Assembly (NCBI RefSeq): GCF_036226885.1
Contig: NZ_CP109027.1
Location: 4,092,001-4,156,000 of the forward strand
Direction: 5' to 3'
Origin: Streptomyces sp. NBC_00663
GTDB taxonomy: Bacteria > Actinomycetota > Actinomycetes > Streptomycetales > Streptomycetaceae
Length of the DNA stretch: 64,000 bases
Shown: one piece after another, positions 17,333 through 25,947 of the stretch
Layout: the number at the start of each line of letters is the position of its first letter
Numbering within the stretch: the stretch's first letter is position 1
Made by a program: the position numbers and the translations under genes
Notes under the pieces: model-generated
Told to the model about the DNA's origin: nothing
Databases searched by the model: none
What the model saw: only the letters and a program-made list of their open reading frames with translations

Positions 17333-18101
17333 CCGTTGGGGCCGCCGTGCCCCTCCCCAGCCTCCTCGCCGTCCTCGCCCACCCCGACGACGAGTCCCTC
17401 TCCGCCGGTGGCGTCCTCGCCCAGCACGCCGCCTCCGGTGCACGCACCGCCGTGGTCACCGCGACCTGGGGCGAAGACACCCACCGTGCCGGTGAGCTGG
17501 CGGATGCGCTGCGCATCCTCGGCGCCGGGAAGCCACGGATGCTGGGGTACGCCGATGCGCGCGTGCCGGAGTCGGCGGCCGGCCGCCCGCGCCTCTGCGA
17601 CGCGCCTCTCGACGCCGTCGTAGGGGAACTCGTCGCGCATATCCGGGAGTTCCGGCCCGATTTCGTCGTCACTCATGACGCCTACGGCGGGCTCACCGGG
17701 CATCCCGACCACATCCACACCCACCGGGTGACCGCCCTCGCGGTCCAGGCAGCCAACTGGCCGCACCTCTACCCCGAGGCCGGCGGCCCTGGCAGCCCAC
17801 GGCCCTCTACCTCGCCACCCACCCCGACTCCGCCGCCCGTGAGCTGGGCGGGCAGCTTATGCGGCCGGGGCGGGCCTGGTACAGCGTCCCCGACGAATGG
17901 ATCGCGGCCGCCATCGACGTAAGCCCTTGGATCGATACGAAGCTCCGCGCCATCGCCGCCCACCGTAACGAGGTCGTACGCGGCGCCCTGCCCGGGCGGC
18001 TCGCCGCGTTGCCGTTCGCTGAGCGGGCCCGGCTGATGTCCACGGAGTGGTACGTCGGCCACGGCGCCGCAAGCCCCGCGCCGCCCCGGCCGACGTTGTG
18101 A
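17329..18101 (+). pseudogene. PIG-L family deacetylase, interrupted by a one-base frameshift
   Basis: The first part (GTG 17329 onward) has the metal-binding motif AHPDDES and the second motif GHPDHIHTHR of PIG-L/LmbE N-acetylglucosaminyl deacetylases. The frame breaks in the CCC run at 17787-17789. Inserting one C there restores GGPWQPTALYLATHPDS, which joins the downstream frame (RAWYSVPDEWIAAAIDV, then AIAAHRNEVVRGALPG), the usual C-terminal half, ending at 18101. Read as one gene it would be about 257 residues, the normal family size. Either a recent mutation or a sequencing deletion in the homopolymer explains it. All catalytic residues precede the break. Confidence 0.85.
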
Positions 18102-18110
18102 ACCCCGCCC

Positions 18111-20030
18111 TCAGCGCTCGTACAACCCCTCGATCTCCCGAGCGAACTCCTTCATCACCGTCTCCCTCCGCAGCTTCATCGACGGTGTCAGATGTCCCTC
18201 CGCCTCCGTGAAGTCCCGGGGCAGGACCTCGAAGCGGCGGATGGATTCCGGGCGGGAGACCAGCTTGTTCGCCTCGTCCACCGCGCGCTGCATGATGGCC
18301 CGCAACTCGTCGTCGCCCGCCAGAAGTTCGGCCGGGACCGGGTGCTTGCCGTTCATCTGGCGCCAGTGGGTGATGCCCTCCATGTCGAGGGTGATCAACG
18401 CCGCGACATAGGGGCGGCGGTCGCCCACCACCATGCACTGGGAGATCAGGGGGTGCTGGCGCAGCCAGTTCTCCAGGGGGGCTGGGGCGACGGTCTTGCC
18501 GCCCGCCGTGATCAGGAGCTCCTTCTTTCTGCCGGTGATCGTCAAGTAGCCCTCGTCGTCCAGGCTGCCGATGTCGCCCGTGGCGAACCAGCCGTCCGTC
18601 GACGCCGGAGTGACACCGCCCGCGTTCGGGTCCCAGTAGCCGCGGAACACCGGGCCGCCCGCGAGGAGGATCTCGCCGTCCGCCGCGATGCGGACCTTCA
18701 TGCCGGGGAGGGGCCAACCGACCGTGCCCAGACGGGACTTCAGCGGAGGCGTCACCGTCGCCGCGCCCGTCGACTCCGTCAGGCCGTAGCCCTCGTAGAT
18801 CTCCATGCCCGCCCCGGCGAAGAACGCGGCGATGTTGCGGCCGAGCGGTGAGCCGCCGGAGATGATGTGGCGGACCCGGCCGCCCATGGCGTTGCGGATA
18901 CGGCGGTAGACCAGGGGGTCGTAGAAGGTGCGGGCGGCCTTCAGGGCCGTACTCGGGCCTCCGCCCGTGCCCGCCGCCTTCGCCTCCAGCGCCTCGCCGT
19001 AGCGGATCGCCACGTTCGCCGCGCGGTCGAAGGCCGAGACCCGGCCGCCGCTCTCCGCCTTGGCGCGCGCGTTGTTGAAGACCTTCTCCAGCATGTAGGG
19101 GATGACGAGGAGGAACGTCGGGCGGAAGCTGGCCATGTCCGCCAACAGGTCCTGCGACTTCAGGCTCGGCGCGTGGCCCAGGCGGACCCGGGCCCTGATA
19201 CACGCCACCGCCACCATGCGGCCGAAGACATGGGACATGGGGAGGAAGAGGAGGGTCGCCAGTTCCTCGTCCGAGCGGGACTTGAAGACCGGGTGGAGGA
19301 TCTCGATCGCGTTGTCGACCTCGGCGAGGAAGTTGCCGTGCGAGATCGCGCAGCCCTTGGGGCGGCCGGTGGTGCCGGAGGTGTAGATGACGGTGGCGAG
19401 GGTGTCGGGGCCCAACATGCCCCGGCGCACGTCGACTTCGGCGTCGGGGACCTGGGTGCCGAGCTCCGCCAGGCGGTCGACGTGGCCCTTCTCGATGACC
19501 CACAGGTGGCGCAGGTCGGGCAGGCGGTTCAACTCCGGGCCGAGGGCGGAGGCTTGGGACACCGTCTCCGTCACCAGGGCCACCGCGCCCGAGTCCTGGA
19601 GGATCCAGCGGGTCTGGAAGACGGAGGAGGTGGGGTAGATGGGGACCGTGACCAGGCCGGCCGCCCAGGCGGCGAAGTCGAGGAGGGTCCACTCGTAGAT
19701 CGTGCGGGCCATGACGGCGATACGGTCGCCGGGCACAAGGCCCTCCGCTATCAGGCCCTTCGCCAGTGCCAGCACCTGTGCGGCGAAGTCGGCCGCCGTC
19801 ACGTCCGACCAAGCCCCGTCCGGCGTACGCCGACTGAGGACCCGGTCCCCGGGGGCCGCCTCCGCGTTCTCGAACGGCAGGTCGGCCAGGGAGCCGTGCG
19901 TCACCGGCGGCACGACCGGCGGGACCGCGACCTCCCGGACCTCGCCGTCCAGCCGGCGTATCTCCGGTGCCACGAGCACGGGCGCGCCGTCGTAGTCGGT
20001 GGCAGCGGCATAGGGCAGGGACGACGACAT
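18111..20030 (-). CDS. Long-chain fatty acid-CoA ligase (FadD15-like)
   Basis: An AMP-forming acyl-CoA synthetase of 639 residues that activates fatty acids to acyl-CoA. The phosphate loop is YTSGTTGRPKG (about residue 217). The A5 region is YEGYGLTESTGAATVTPP. The ATP/ribose Asp is in TDGWFATGDIGSLDDEGYLTITGRKKELLITAGGK, and the C-terminal catalytic Lys region is HLTPSMKLRRETV. Family length is normal. It precedes a lipid gene block (thiolase, FabG4-like, MaoC) and may supply substrates to it. Confidence 0.92.
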   Translation of the reverse strand: MSSSLPYAAATDYDGAPVLVAPEIRRLDGEVREVAVPPVVPPVTHGSLADLPFENAEAAPGDRVLSRRTPDGAWSDVTAADFAAQVLALAKGLIAEGLVPGDRIAVMARTIYEWTLLDFAAWAAGLVTVPIYPTSSVFQTRWILQDSGAVALVTETVSQASALGPELNRLPDLRHLWVIEKGHVDRLAELGTQVPDAEVDVRRGMLGPDTLATVIYTSGTTGRPKGCAISHGNFLAEVDNAIEILHPVFKSRSDEELATLLFLPMSHVFGRMVAVACIRARVRLGHAPSLKSQDLLADMASFRPTFLLVIPYMLEKVFNNARAKAESGGRVSAFDRAANVAIRYGEALEAKAAGTGGGPSTALKAARTFYDPLVYRRIRNAMGGRVRHIISGGSPLGRNIAAFFAGAGMEIYEGYGLTESTGAATVTPPLKSRLGTVGWPLPGMKVRIAADGEILLAGGPVFRGYWDPNAGGVTPASTDGWFATGDIGSLDDEGYLTITGRKKELLITAGGKTVAPAPLENWLRQHPLISQCMVVGDRRPYVAALITLDMEGITHWRQMNGKHPVPAELLAGDDELRAIMQRAVDEANKLVSRPESIRRFEVLPRDFTEAEGHLTPSMKLRRETVMKEFAREIEGLYER

Positions 20031-20296
20031 GGGCAGCTCCTGGGGCGCGCAGCTGGATACCGCTCTGCTGCATAGGTACGCACCGGGCGTACCCGGACGT
20101 TCACCGGCGAGTGCGACTTGTGGGGTTACCGGCGGTTAGGGGTCGTGGGGGACCCGGCGATCCTAGGAGGCGCAGGTGGCGAGCTTGTGAGGGTTCAGGG
20201 AGCCTCTCGGGCCGGGTCTGTGCAACATCTGGCGCAAAGTGAGCGTTTGTCAGCTATGCGTGAACCAATGCCGGGAAACGGCCCTTACTACGGCCC
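20031..20296. other. Intergenic region between acyl-CoA ligase and thiolase genes
   Basis: A 266-base gap upstream of the acyl-CoA ligase gene that should hold its promoter. A 12-base direct repeat, ACGGCCCTTACT, occurs twice in tandem near 20279-20302 and runs into the end of the thiolase gene. No RNA gene or convincing ORF is seen. Confidence 0.4.
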
Positions 20297-21580
20297 TTAC
20301 TTCGGCCGTTCCAGCACCGCCGTCACCCCCTGCCCGCCCGCCGCGCACACCGAGATCAGCCCGCGCCCCGAACCCCCGCGCTCCGCCAGCAACTTGGCCA
20401 GCGTCGCCACGATCCGCGCGCCGGTCGCGGCGAAGGGATGCCCGGTGGCGAGGGACGAACCGGCCACGTTCAGGCGGGCCCGGTCCACCGGGGCCAGCCC
20501 CGCCTTCTCCCAGGCCGCCAGCGTCGCCAGCACCTGGGACGCGAACGCCTCGTGCACCTCGACGAGGTCGAAGTCGTCCATCCCGAGCCCGGCCCGCTCC
20601 AGCATGCGCGGCACGGCGTGCGCCGGGGCCATCAGCAGGCCCTCCTCGGCGGGGTCCCCGGCGACGAAGTCCACGGCCGCCGTCTCGTACACCGTCAGAT
20701 ACGCCAGCGGTTGCAGACCGCGCTGCTCCGCCCACTCCTCCGAGGCCAGCAGGACGACCGCCGCGCCGTCGGTGAGGGGCGTCGAATTCCCCGCCGTCAT
20801 GGTCGGGTCGGGTCCGTCGACGCCGAACACCGGTTTCAGTGCGGCCAGTTTCTCCACCGTCGAGCCCGGGCGCAGGTTCTGGTCCCGGTCCAGACCCCGG
20901 AACGGCACCACCAGGTCCTGGAAGAAGTCGCGTTCGTACGCCGCCGCCAGCCGCTGGTGACTCGTCGCCGCCAGCTCGTCCTGGGCCTCGCGCGAGACAC
21001 CCCAGGCGTGTGCGGTGACGGCCGCGTGCTCGCCCATCGACAGACCGGTGCGGGGCTCGGCGTTGCGCGGGATGTCGGGGACGAGGTGGCCGGGGCGGAC
21101 GCGGGCGAGCGCCTTGAGGCGGCCCCCGAGGGACTTCGCCCTGCGGGCCTCCAGCAGGATGCGCCGCAGGTCGTCGTTGACGCCGAGGGGCGCGTCGCTC
21201 GTGGTGTCCGCGCCGCCCGCGATCGCGGACTCGCTCTGGCCGAGGGCGATCTTGTTGGCGGCGGCGATGACCGCCTGGAGCCCGGTGCCGCAGGCCTGCT
21301 GGATGTCGTACGCCGGGGTCGTCGGCGCCAGCTTCGAGCCGAGGACCGTCTCGCGGGCCAGGTTGAAGTCGCGGGCGTGCTTGAGCACGGCACCGGCGAC
21401 GAACTCGCCGACCGCGCCCGGCTGTTCGAGGCCGAAGCGGGTCACGAGGCCGTCCACCACCGCCGTCAGCATCTCCTGGTTGGAGGCGGTGGCGTACGGG
21501 CCGTCGGAGCGGGCGAAGGGGACGCGGCTGCCGCCGACGATCGCGACCCGGCGCGTCACGGGTGCCCGAAGAAGGCTCAT
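20297..21580 (-). CDS. Acetyl-CoA acetyltransferase / thiolase (FadA2-like)
   Basis: A thiolase of 427 residues. The nucleophilic Cys is in QQACGTGLQA (Cys 97), the catalytic His in ATGHPFAATGARI and the second Cys in SVCAAGGQG near the C-terminus. It catalyses thiolytic cleavage or Claisen condensation of acyl-CoAs. The gene is divergent from fabG4-like and MaoC genes, the same order as mycobacterial fadA2-fabG4-htdX. AGGAG lies 8 bases upstream of the ATG. Confidence 0.92.
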   Translation of the reverse strand: MSLLRAPVTRRVAIVGGSRVPFARSDGPYATASNQEMLTAVVDGLVTRFGLEQPGAVGEFVAGAVLKHARDFNLARETVLGSKLAPTTPAYDIQQACGTGLQAVIAAANKIALGQSESAIAGGADTTSDAPLGVNDDLRRILLEARRAKSLGGRLKALARVRPGHLVPDIPRNAEPRTGLSMGEHAAVTAHAWGVSREAQDELAATSHQRLAAAYERDFFQDLVVPFRGLDRDQNLRPGSTVEKLAALKPVFGVDGPDPTMTAGNSTPLTDGAAVVLLASEEWAEQRGLQPLAYLTVYETAAVDFVAGDPAEEGLLMAPAHAVPRMLERAGLGMDDFDLVEVHEAFASQVLATLAAWEKAGLAPVDRARLNVAGSSLATGHPFAATGARIVATLAKLLAERGGSGRGLISVCAAGGQGVTAVLERPK

Positions 21581-21599
21581 CTCGACCTGCTCCTCATGC

Positions 21600-21638
21600 G
21601 TGACATAGGCGTGTGTGACATAGGATTACCTCCGGTAA
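21600..21638. promoter_or_regulatory. Operator-like repeats between divergent thiolase and reductase genes
   Basis: The 10-base direct repeat GTGACATAGG occurs at 21600-21609 and 21615-21624. It is followed by the palindrome TTACC-TCC-GGTAA (21626-21638). They occupy the short gap between the two divergent lipid genes. The TetR-family gene at 24223-24879 is the obvious candidate binder. Confidence 0.5.
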
Positions 21639-21683
21639 CCTTACTCCAGAGTCAGCAAGAGAGCACCGAGTGGGGAGACGGCC

Positions 21684-22949
21684 ATGGCCGACCGCTATCT
21701 GCGCTTCACCGGCACCGCGCCCGGCCGTTTCCTGACCCGCCGACTGGGCCTGCCGCAACCGGCGGAACTCATCCGCTGGTCACCCGAGAGAACCTCTCTC
21801 CAAGGCGAGGTCCTCCACCTCACCGCGGGCAAGCCGGCGCCCACAGCTGTGGAGCACCCCTCCGCCGTCGTCCTCGACGCCACCGGCGTACAGGACGTCG
21901 ACGGCCTCGCCGGCGTCCACGCGGCCCTGCACCCCGTCGTCCGGTCCGTCGCCGCGAGCGGCCGGATCGTCGTCCTCGGCGCCCCCCTCGACCCCGCCGA
22001 CCACCACCAGGCCGCCGCCCAGCAGGCCCTGGAGGGCTTCACGCGCTCGCTCGGCAAGGAGATCGGCCGGGGCAGGACCGTCAATCTCGTACGGCTCACC
22101 GACCGGGCCGCCGCCGAGTCCACCCTGCGCTTCCTGCTCTCGCCCAAGTCGGCCTATGTGAGCGGGCAGGTGATCGAGGTGGGCGCCGCAACGGCAGCGG
22201 TCACCGTCGACCCGGACCTGCCCCTCGCCGGTCGCACCGCCCTCGTCACGGGCGCCGCACGCGGGATCGGCGCGGCCGTCGCCGAGACGCTGGCCAGGGA
22301 CGGGGCCCATGTCGTCGTACTGGACGTACCGCAGGCCGAGGCCAAGGCGCGGGAGCTCGCGCGTCGACTCGGTGGCAGCGCCCTCGCGCTCGACATCACC
22401 GCGGCCGACGCGGGCGAGCGCGTCGCCGCGGAACTCCCCGACGGCATCGACGTGTTGGTCCACAACGCCGGGATCACCCGGGACCGTCGGCTCGTCAACA
22501 TGCCTGCCGACCTGTGGAGTTCGGTCCTCGACGTCAATCTCGCGAGCGTACTGCGCACCACGGACGCACTGTTCGCCGCCAAGGCGATCAAGGAGAACGG
22601 CCGGATCGTCGCCACCGCTTCCATCGCGGGGCTCGCCGGGAACGCCGGGCAGACCAACTACGGGGCCAGCAAGGCGGGTGTGGCCGGCCTGGTGCGCTCC
22701 CTCGCGCCGCGCGCGCTCGCCGAGCACGGGGTGACGGTCAACGCCGTGGCCCCCGGGTTCATCGAGACGAAGATGACGGCCGCGGTGCCGCTCCTCATCC
22801 GTGAGGCGGGCCGCCGGATGAACTCCCTTGCCCAGGGCGGCCTTCCGGTCGACGTGGCCGAGACGACGGCCTGGCTCGCGCACCCGGCGTCGGGTGCGGT
22901 GAACGGGCAGGTCGTACGGGTCTGCGGCCAGAGCCTGCTGGGGGCGTGA
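21684..22949 (+). CDS. 3-oxoacyl-ACP/CoA reductase, FabG4-like two-domain SDR
   Basis: A 421-residue short-chain dehydrogenase, longer than ordinary FabG (about 250). The N-terminal half is a degenerate Rossmann domain without the glycine motif. The C-terminal half is catalytic, with TGAARGIG (about residue 189), NAG in VHNAGITRD and the Ser/Tyr/Lys set in ASIAGLAGNAGQTNYGASKAG. This two-domain layout matches mycobacterial FabG4, an NADH-dependent 3-ketoacyl-CoA reductase. It shares an A with the downstream MaoC gene (TGATG). Confidence 0.9.
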   Translation: MADRYLRFTGTAPGRFLTRRLGLPQPAELIRWSPERTSLQGEVLHLTAGKPAPTAVEHPSAVVLDATGVQDVDGLAGVHAALHPVVRSVAASGRIVVLGAPLDPADHHQAAAQQALEGFTRSLGKEIGRGRTVNLVRLTDRAAAESTLRFLLSPKSAYVSGQVIEVGAATAAVTVDPDLPLAGRTALVTGAARGIGAAVAETLARDGAHVVVLDVPQAEAKARELARRLGGSALALDITAADAGERVAAELPDGIDVLVHNAGITRDRRLVNMPADLWSSVLDVNLASVLRTTDALFAAKAIKENGRIVATASIAGLAGNAGQTNYGASKAGVAGLVRSLAPRALAEHGVTVNAVAPGFIETKMTAAVPLLIREAGRRMNSLAQGGLPVDVAETTAWLAHPASGAVNGQVVRVCGQSLLGA

Positions 22950-23815
22950 TGACGGACGTCACCCTGCGCCGCTCCCCCGCGCTCGCCCCACTGCTCGCCC
23001 GGGGCGCGCTGCTGTCCCTCTTCAAGCGGCCCCGCCCGGACGCCGACTTTCCCCGCACTCGCCTTGTCCTGCCCGCCCTGCGCGTCGATCTGGCTCGGCT
23101 GGCGGCGTACGAGAGGGTGTGCGGGTTCGCCACGGGCGACGACGCGCTGCCGGTGACGTATCCGCATGTACTCGGCTTCCCGCTGGCGATGCGGCTGATG
23201 AGCGCCCGGGAGTTCCCGCTGCCGCTCCTCGGCCTGGTCCACACGTCGATCGGGATCACCCGGCACGGGCCGCTGCCCGCGACCGGGGCGTACGAACTCA
23301 CGGTGTACGTCGCCGAGTTGGCACCGCACCGGCGCGGCACGGAGGCGACGGTCGTCACGGAGGTGCGGGTCGGCGAGGACGTCGTATGGGAGTCGCACAG
23401 CACCTACCTGGCACGGCACCGCACCACGACCGCGACCGCGACCGCGTCCGAGCCGGCGGCCGAGCGCGTCGGGCAGGCGCCGCTGCCCCCGCTCGCCGAG
23501 TGGCGGCTGGCCGGTGACATCGGCCGCCGGTACGCCGCCGCGTCCGGCGACCGCAACCCCATCCACCTCCACCCGCTCACCGCCCGCCTCTTCGGCTTCC
23601 CGCGCTCCATCGCCCACGGCATGTGGACGGTCGCCCGCTGCCTCGCCGCGCACGGCACCCCGCACGTGGGTGAGGTGCGGGCGGAGTTCAGGGCACCGGT
23701 GCTGCTGCCGGGGACGGTGACGTACGGGGCGGAGGGCGACCGCTTCGAACTGCGCGGCGGGGACCGGGTCCATGTCACCGGCGTGGTGAACGACCGGGTC
23801 ACCGACGGACGTTGA
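22949..23815 (+). CDS. MaoC-like 3-hydroxyacyl dehydratase (HtdX-like)
   Basis: A hot-dog fold hydratase/dehydratase of 288 residues with an N-terminal partner-like domain and a C-terminal MaoC domain. The catalytic motif is in GDRNPIHLHPLTARLFGF and SIAHGMW. It should interconvert 3-hydroxyacyl and 2-enoyl thioesters, following the FabG4-like reductase in the same cycle. ATG 22949 overlaps the fabG4 stop as TGATG; GTG 22946 is an alternative. The 3' end overlaps the convergent LIGG-repeat gene by 17 bases. Confidence 0.9.
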   Translation: MTDVTLRRSPALAPLLARGALLSLFKRPRPDADFPRTRLVLPALRVDLARLAAYERVCGFATGDDALPVTYPHVLGFPLAMRLMSAREFPLPLLGLVHTSIGITRHGPLPATGAYELTVYVAELAPHRRGTEATVVTEVRVGEDVVWESHSTYLARHRTTTATATASEPAAERVGQAPLPPLAEWRLAGDIGRRYAAASGDRNPIHLHPLTARLFGFPRSIAHGMWTVARCLAAHGTPHVGEVRAEFRAPVLLPGTVTYGAEGDRFELRGGDRVHVTGVVNDRVTDGR

Positions 23816-24152
23816 CCCCGCCGATGAGCCCCCAGGCGTCGATGCGGACGGTCGGCCCACCGGGCGCGGCCGGGCCGTCGTCCCGCACCCCGCCCAGCCG
23901 GATGCCGTGCACCTCCACCCGCACCTCGGGCCGGACCCTGAGGCTCACGCCCCCGATCAGGCTCAGCTTGGTGATACGCAGTTCGGCGCCGTCCGGGATG
24001 TCGACGTCCGTGAGGTCGATGTCGGCGCCGCCGATGAGGGAGGCGGTGAGGGTGCGCTCATGGAGCGTCGCGCCCTGGAGACGGTGACCGCCGATCAGGC
24101 TCACCTTGATGTCGGTCTTCCGCGGCTGCTGTTCCCCGTTGCTCTTCGTCAT
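23799..24152 (-). CDS. LIGG-repeat protein (LiaF/bactofilin-like beta ladder), unknown role
   Basis: A 117-residue protein built from evenly spaced SLIGG/GLIGG turns (residues 18-22, 38-42, 64-68 and 108-112, with a weaker RLGG at 85-88). Beta-strand-like segments separate the turns. This resembles the C-terminal domain of LiaF/cell-wall-active antibiotic response proteins, which form a short beta-solenoid. There is no membrane helix, so it would be a free-standing version. The function is not known. Confidence 0.75.
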   Translation of the reverse strand: MTKSNGEQQPRKTDIKVSLIGGHRLQGATLHERTLTASLIGGADIDLTDVDIPDGAELRITKLSLIGGVSLRVRPEVRVEVHGIRLGGVRDDGPAAPGGPTVRIDAWGLIGGVNVRR

Positions 24153-24222
24153 GGGGACGAAGGTACGGCCGGAGCCTTCCCCTCCCCCAGTGTCCGGCGT
24201 CCGGCATCCCTCATGACAACTG

Positions 24223-24879
24223 TCATGCCTCGGCGGCGACCACGGGCGGCGACCAGGGCCGCCCCTCCATGAGGTTCCCCAGCCCGGCCCAGGCGAAGTT
24301 CATGAGGGTGGCCGCGGCCTGCCGTGCCGTGACACCCGGCGTCGCGTTGGCCCACGCGGCAAGTGACTCTGCGGCCCCCACCAGCGCCTCCGCCAGCCCG
24401 GCGACCTCCCGTTCGGGCAGATCCGGATCGCGGTGCGCCTCCCGGGCCGCGACCACGATCAGCTGCGTCACGAACGCGACGATCTCCTCCCGCATCGCCG
24501 TGACCTCGGCGACGAACGCCTCACCGTGGATCCGGGCCTGCAAATGCAGCACGGACCAGCCGTCGGGGTTGCCCCCGGTGTGGGTGAAGAACGCCAGCAG
24601 CCCGTCCCAGAGCTGCCGGTCGGCGGGCAGATCGGTGCGCACGCCGACCCTGATCGCCGCGGTGAGCGCGTCGGCCTCGCGGCGGATGCAGGCGGTGAAG
24701 AGGTCTTCCTTCGAGTTCAGATACAGGTACACCAACGGCTTGGACACGCCCGCCAGTTCGGCGATCTCATCCATCGACGCGGCCATGTACCCCCGCTGCC
24801 CGAAGGTCCGCACGGCAGCGTCCAGCATCTGCTGCTCCCGCACCGCCCGCGGCATCCGCTTGCTCCTCACGGCACCCAT
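24223..24879 (-). CDS. TetR-family transcriptional regulator
   Basis: A 218-residue repressor. The HTH is at about residues 12-58 (REQQMLDAAVRTFGQRGYMAASMDEIAELAGVSKPLVYLYLNSKEDLF), and an alpha-helical ligand domain follows. It lies next to the FabG4/MaoC/thiolase genes and probably controls lipid metabolism there through the repeats at 21600-21638. It is transcribed away from a 91-base gap that holds its promoter. The ligand may be an acyl-CoA, which is inference. Confidence 0.88.
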   Translation of the reverse strand: MGAVRSKRMPRAVREQQMLDAAVRTFGQRGYMAASMDEIAELAGVSKPLVYLYLNSKEDLFTACIRREADALTAAIRVGVRTDLPADRQLWDGLLAFFTHTGGNPDGWSVLHLQARIHGEAFVAEVTAMREEIVAFVTQLIVVAAREAHRDPDLPEREVAGLAEALVGAAESLAAWANATPGVTARQAAATLMNFAWAGLGNLMEGRPWSPPVVAAEA

Positions 24880-24970
24880 GGGGCAAGCCTACGGGCGGAT
24901 TTCACAGAAACTTCCCTCAGCGCCCCGCCCAAGCGAGACAGCGAGGACGGGCCGCGAGAGCCGAAGCGGC

Positions 24971-25282
24971 TCAGGAAGCCTGCGGTGCCTGGTCGCCCTG
25001 TGCTCGCGCCGCGTCGTCCGCGCCGTCCTCCTGGTTGCGGTTGGCGTCCAGGTTGGACTTCATGCGGTCGACGCGCTCGGCGACCTGGATGGAGGCGCGG
25101 TCACGCTCCTTGCGCAGGACGACGAAGCTGATCGGGGCCGAGATCAGCAGGGAGAGGAGGACGATCCACATGCCGTTGGAGTCGCCGAGGCCGCGCGGGG
25201 CGACGCCGGAGTAGACGAGGCCCCAGACGACCACGAGGCAGCCCACGAAGATCCCGAGGCGCATCAGTGTGTAGCGGAGCAT
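24971..25282 (-). CDS. DUF4229 small membrane protein
   Basis: A 103-residue protein with two membrane helices (about residues 8-27 and 38-57, MWIVLLSLLISAPISFVVL). A conserved charged stretch follows (LRKERDRASIQVAERVDRMKSNLDANR), then an acidic/Ala-rich tail. This is the DUF4229 layout seen near menaquinone genes in actinobacteria. The function is unknown. Confidence 0.8.
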   Translation of the reverse strand: MLRYTLMRLGIFVGCLVVVWGLVYSGVAPRGLGDSNGMWIVLLSLLISAPISFVVLRKERDRASIQVAERVDRMKSNLDANRNQEDGADDAARAQGDQAPQAS

Positions 25283-25397
25283 CTCAATCCACTCTTCCGT
25301 TCCGGCTGAAAGTTCCCCTGAACATTCCCAAAGGGCACCTTCCAGTGAAGCACGCCCCCTCCCCGATCTTGCAGGGGGCCTCAGGTCACCGAGCTCC

Positions 25398-25919
25398 TCA
25401 GAACAGCGGCAGCCACATCATGATGTCGTCGCGATAGTCCTCCGCCGAGACCCGCAGCCCGCCCGGCACCCGGCCGACCTCCTTGTACCCGGCGGACGCG
25501 TAGAACCGCTCAAGCCCGAGCCCACCCCGGCAGGTCAGCTTCAGCGCTTCCAGGCCGAGAGATCGCGCGTGCTCCTCCACCGCCGCCAGCAGAGCCCGCC
25601 CGTGCCCGCCGCCCTGCAGCGCCGGGTCGACCATGACCGTGTAGAGCCAGGCGTAGTGGCTCTGGAGGCGGTGCGCGTTGAACCCGAAGAAGGCGGTGGC
25701 CCGCAGCCCGCCCTCCGCATCGAAGCCCGCAAGCAGCCGATGCCGCCCCGCCGCGGTCGACTCCGCGTACCGGTCCACGTCCGGCCGTACGTCCTCGTAC
25801 GTCGTCGTCCCGACGAACCCGACCGCCCCACCCGCGTTGTTCACGTCCACCCACAGGCGGGTCAGCTGGTCGAGCAGGGTGGGGGTGACCTCGGGGTCGA
25901 GGCGGTACGTCAGGTCCAT
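25398..25919 (-). CDS. GNAT-family N-acetyltransferase
   Basis: A 173-residue acetyltransferase. The acetyl-CoA pyrophosphate loop is in VDPALQGGGHGRALLAAVEEHA (about residues 97-118), and the C-terminal part GLERFYASAGYKEVGRVPGG completes the GNAT fold. A TAGACT box 8 bases upstream of the ATG (complement of 25928-25933) suggests a near-leaderless message. The substrate cannot be told. Confidence 0.87.
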   Translation of the reverse strand: MDLTYRLDPEVTPTLLDQLTRLWVDVNNAGGAVGFVGTTTYEDVRPDVDRYAESTAAGRHRLLAGFDAEGGLRATAFFGFNAHRLQSHYAWLYTVMVDPALQGGGHGRALLAAVEEHARSLGLEALKLTCRGGLGLERFYASAGYKEVGRVPGGLRVSAEDYRDDIMMWLPLF

Positions 25920-25947
25920 GATCCCCGAGTCTAGGCAGGGCCCCCGT

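Noticed and set aside
20118..20296. Plus-strand gene in the gap after the acyl-CoA ligase start
   Set aside because: The frame runs straight into antisense of the thiolase gene and shows no domain or ribosome site.
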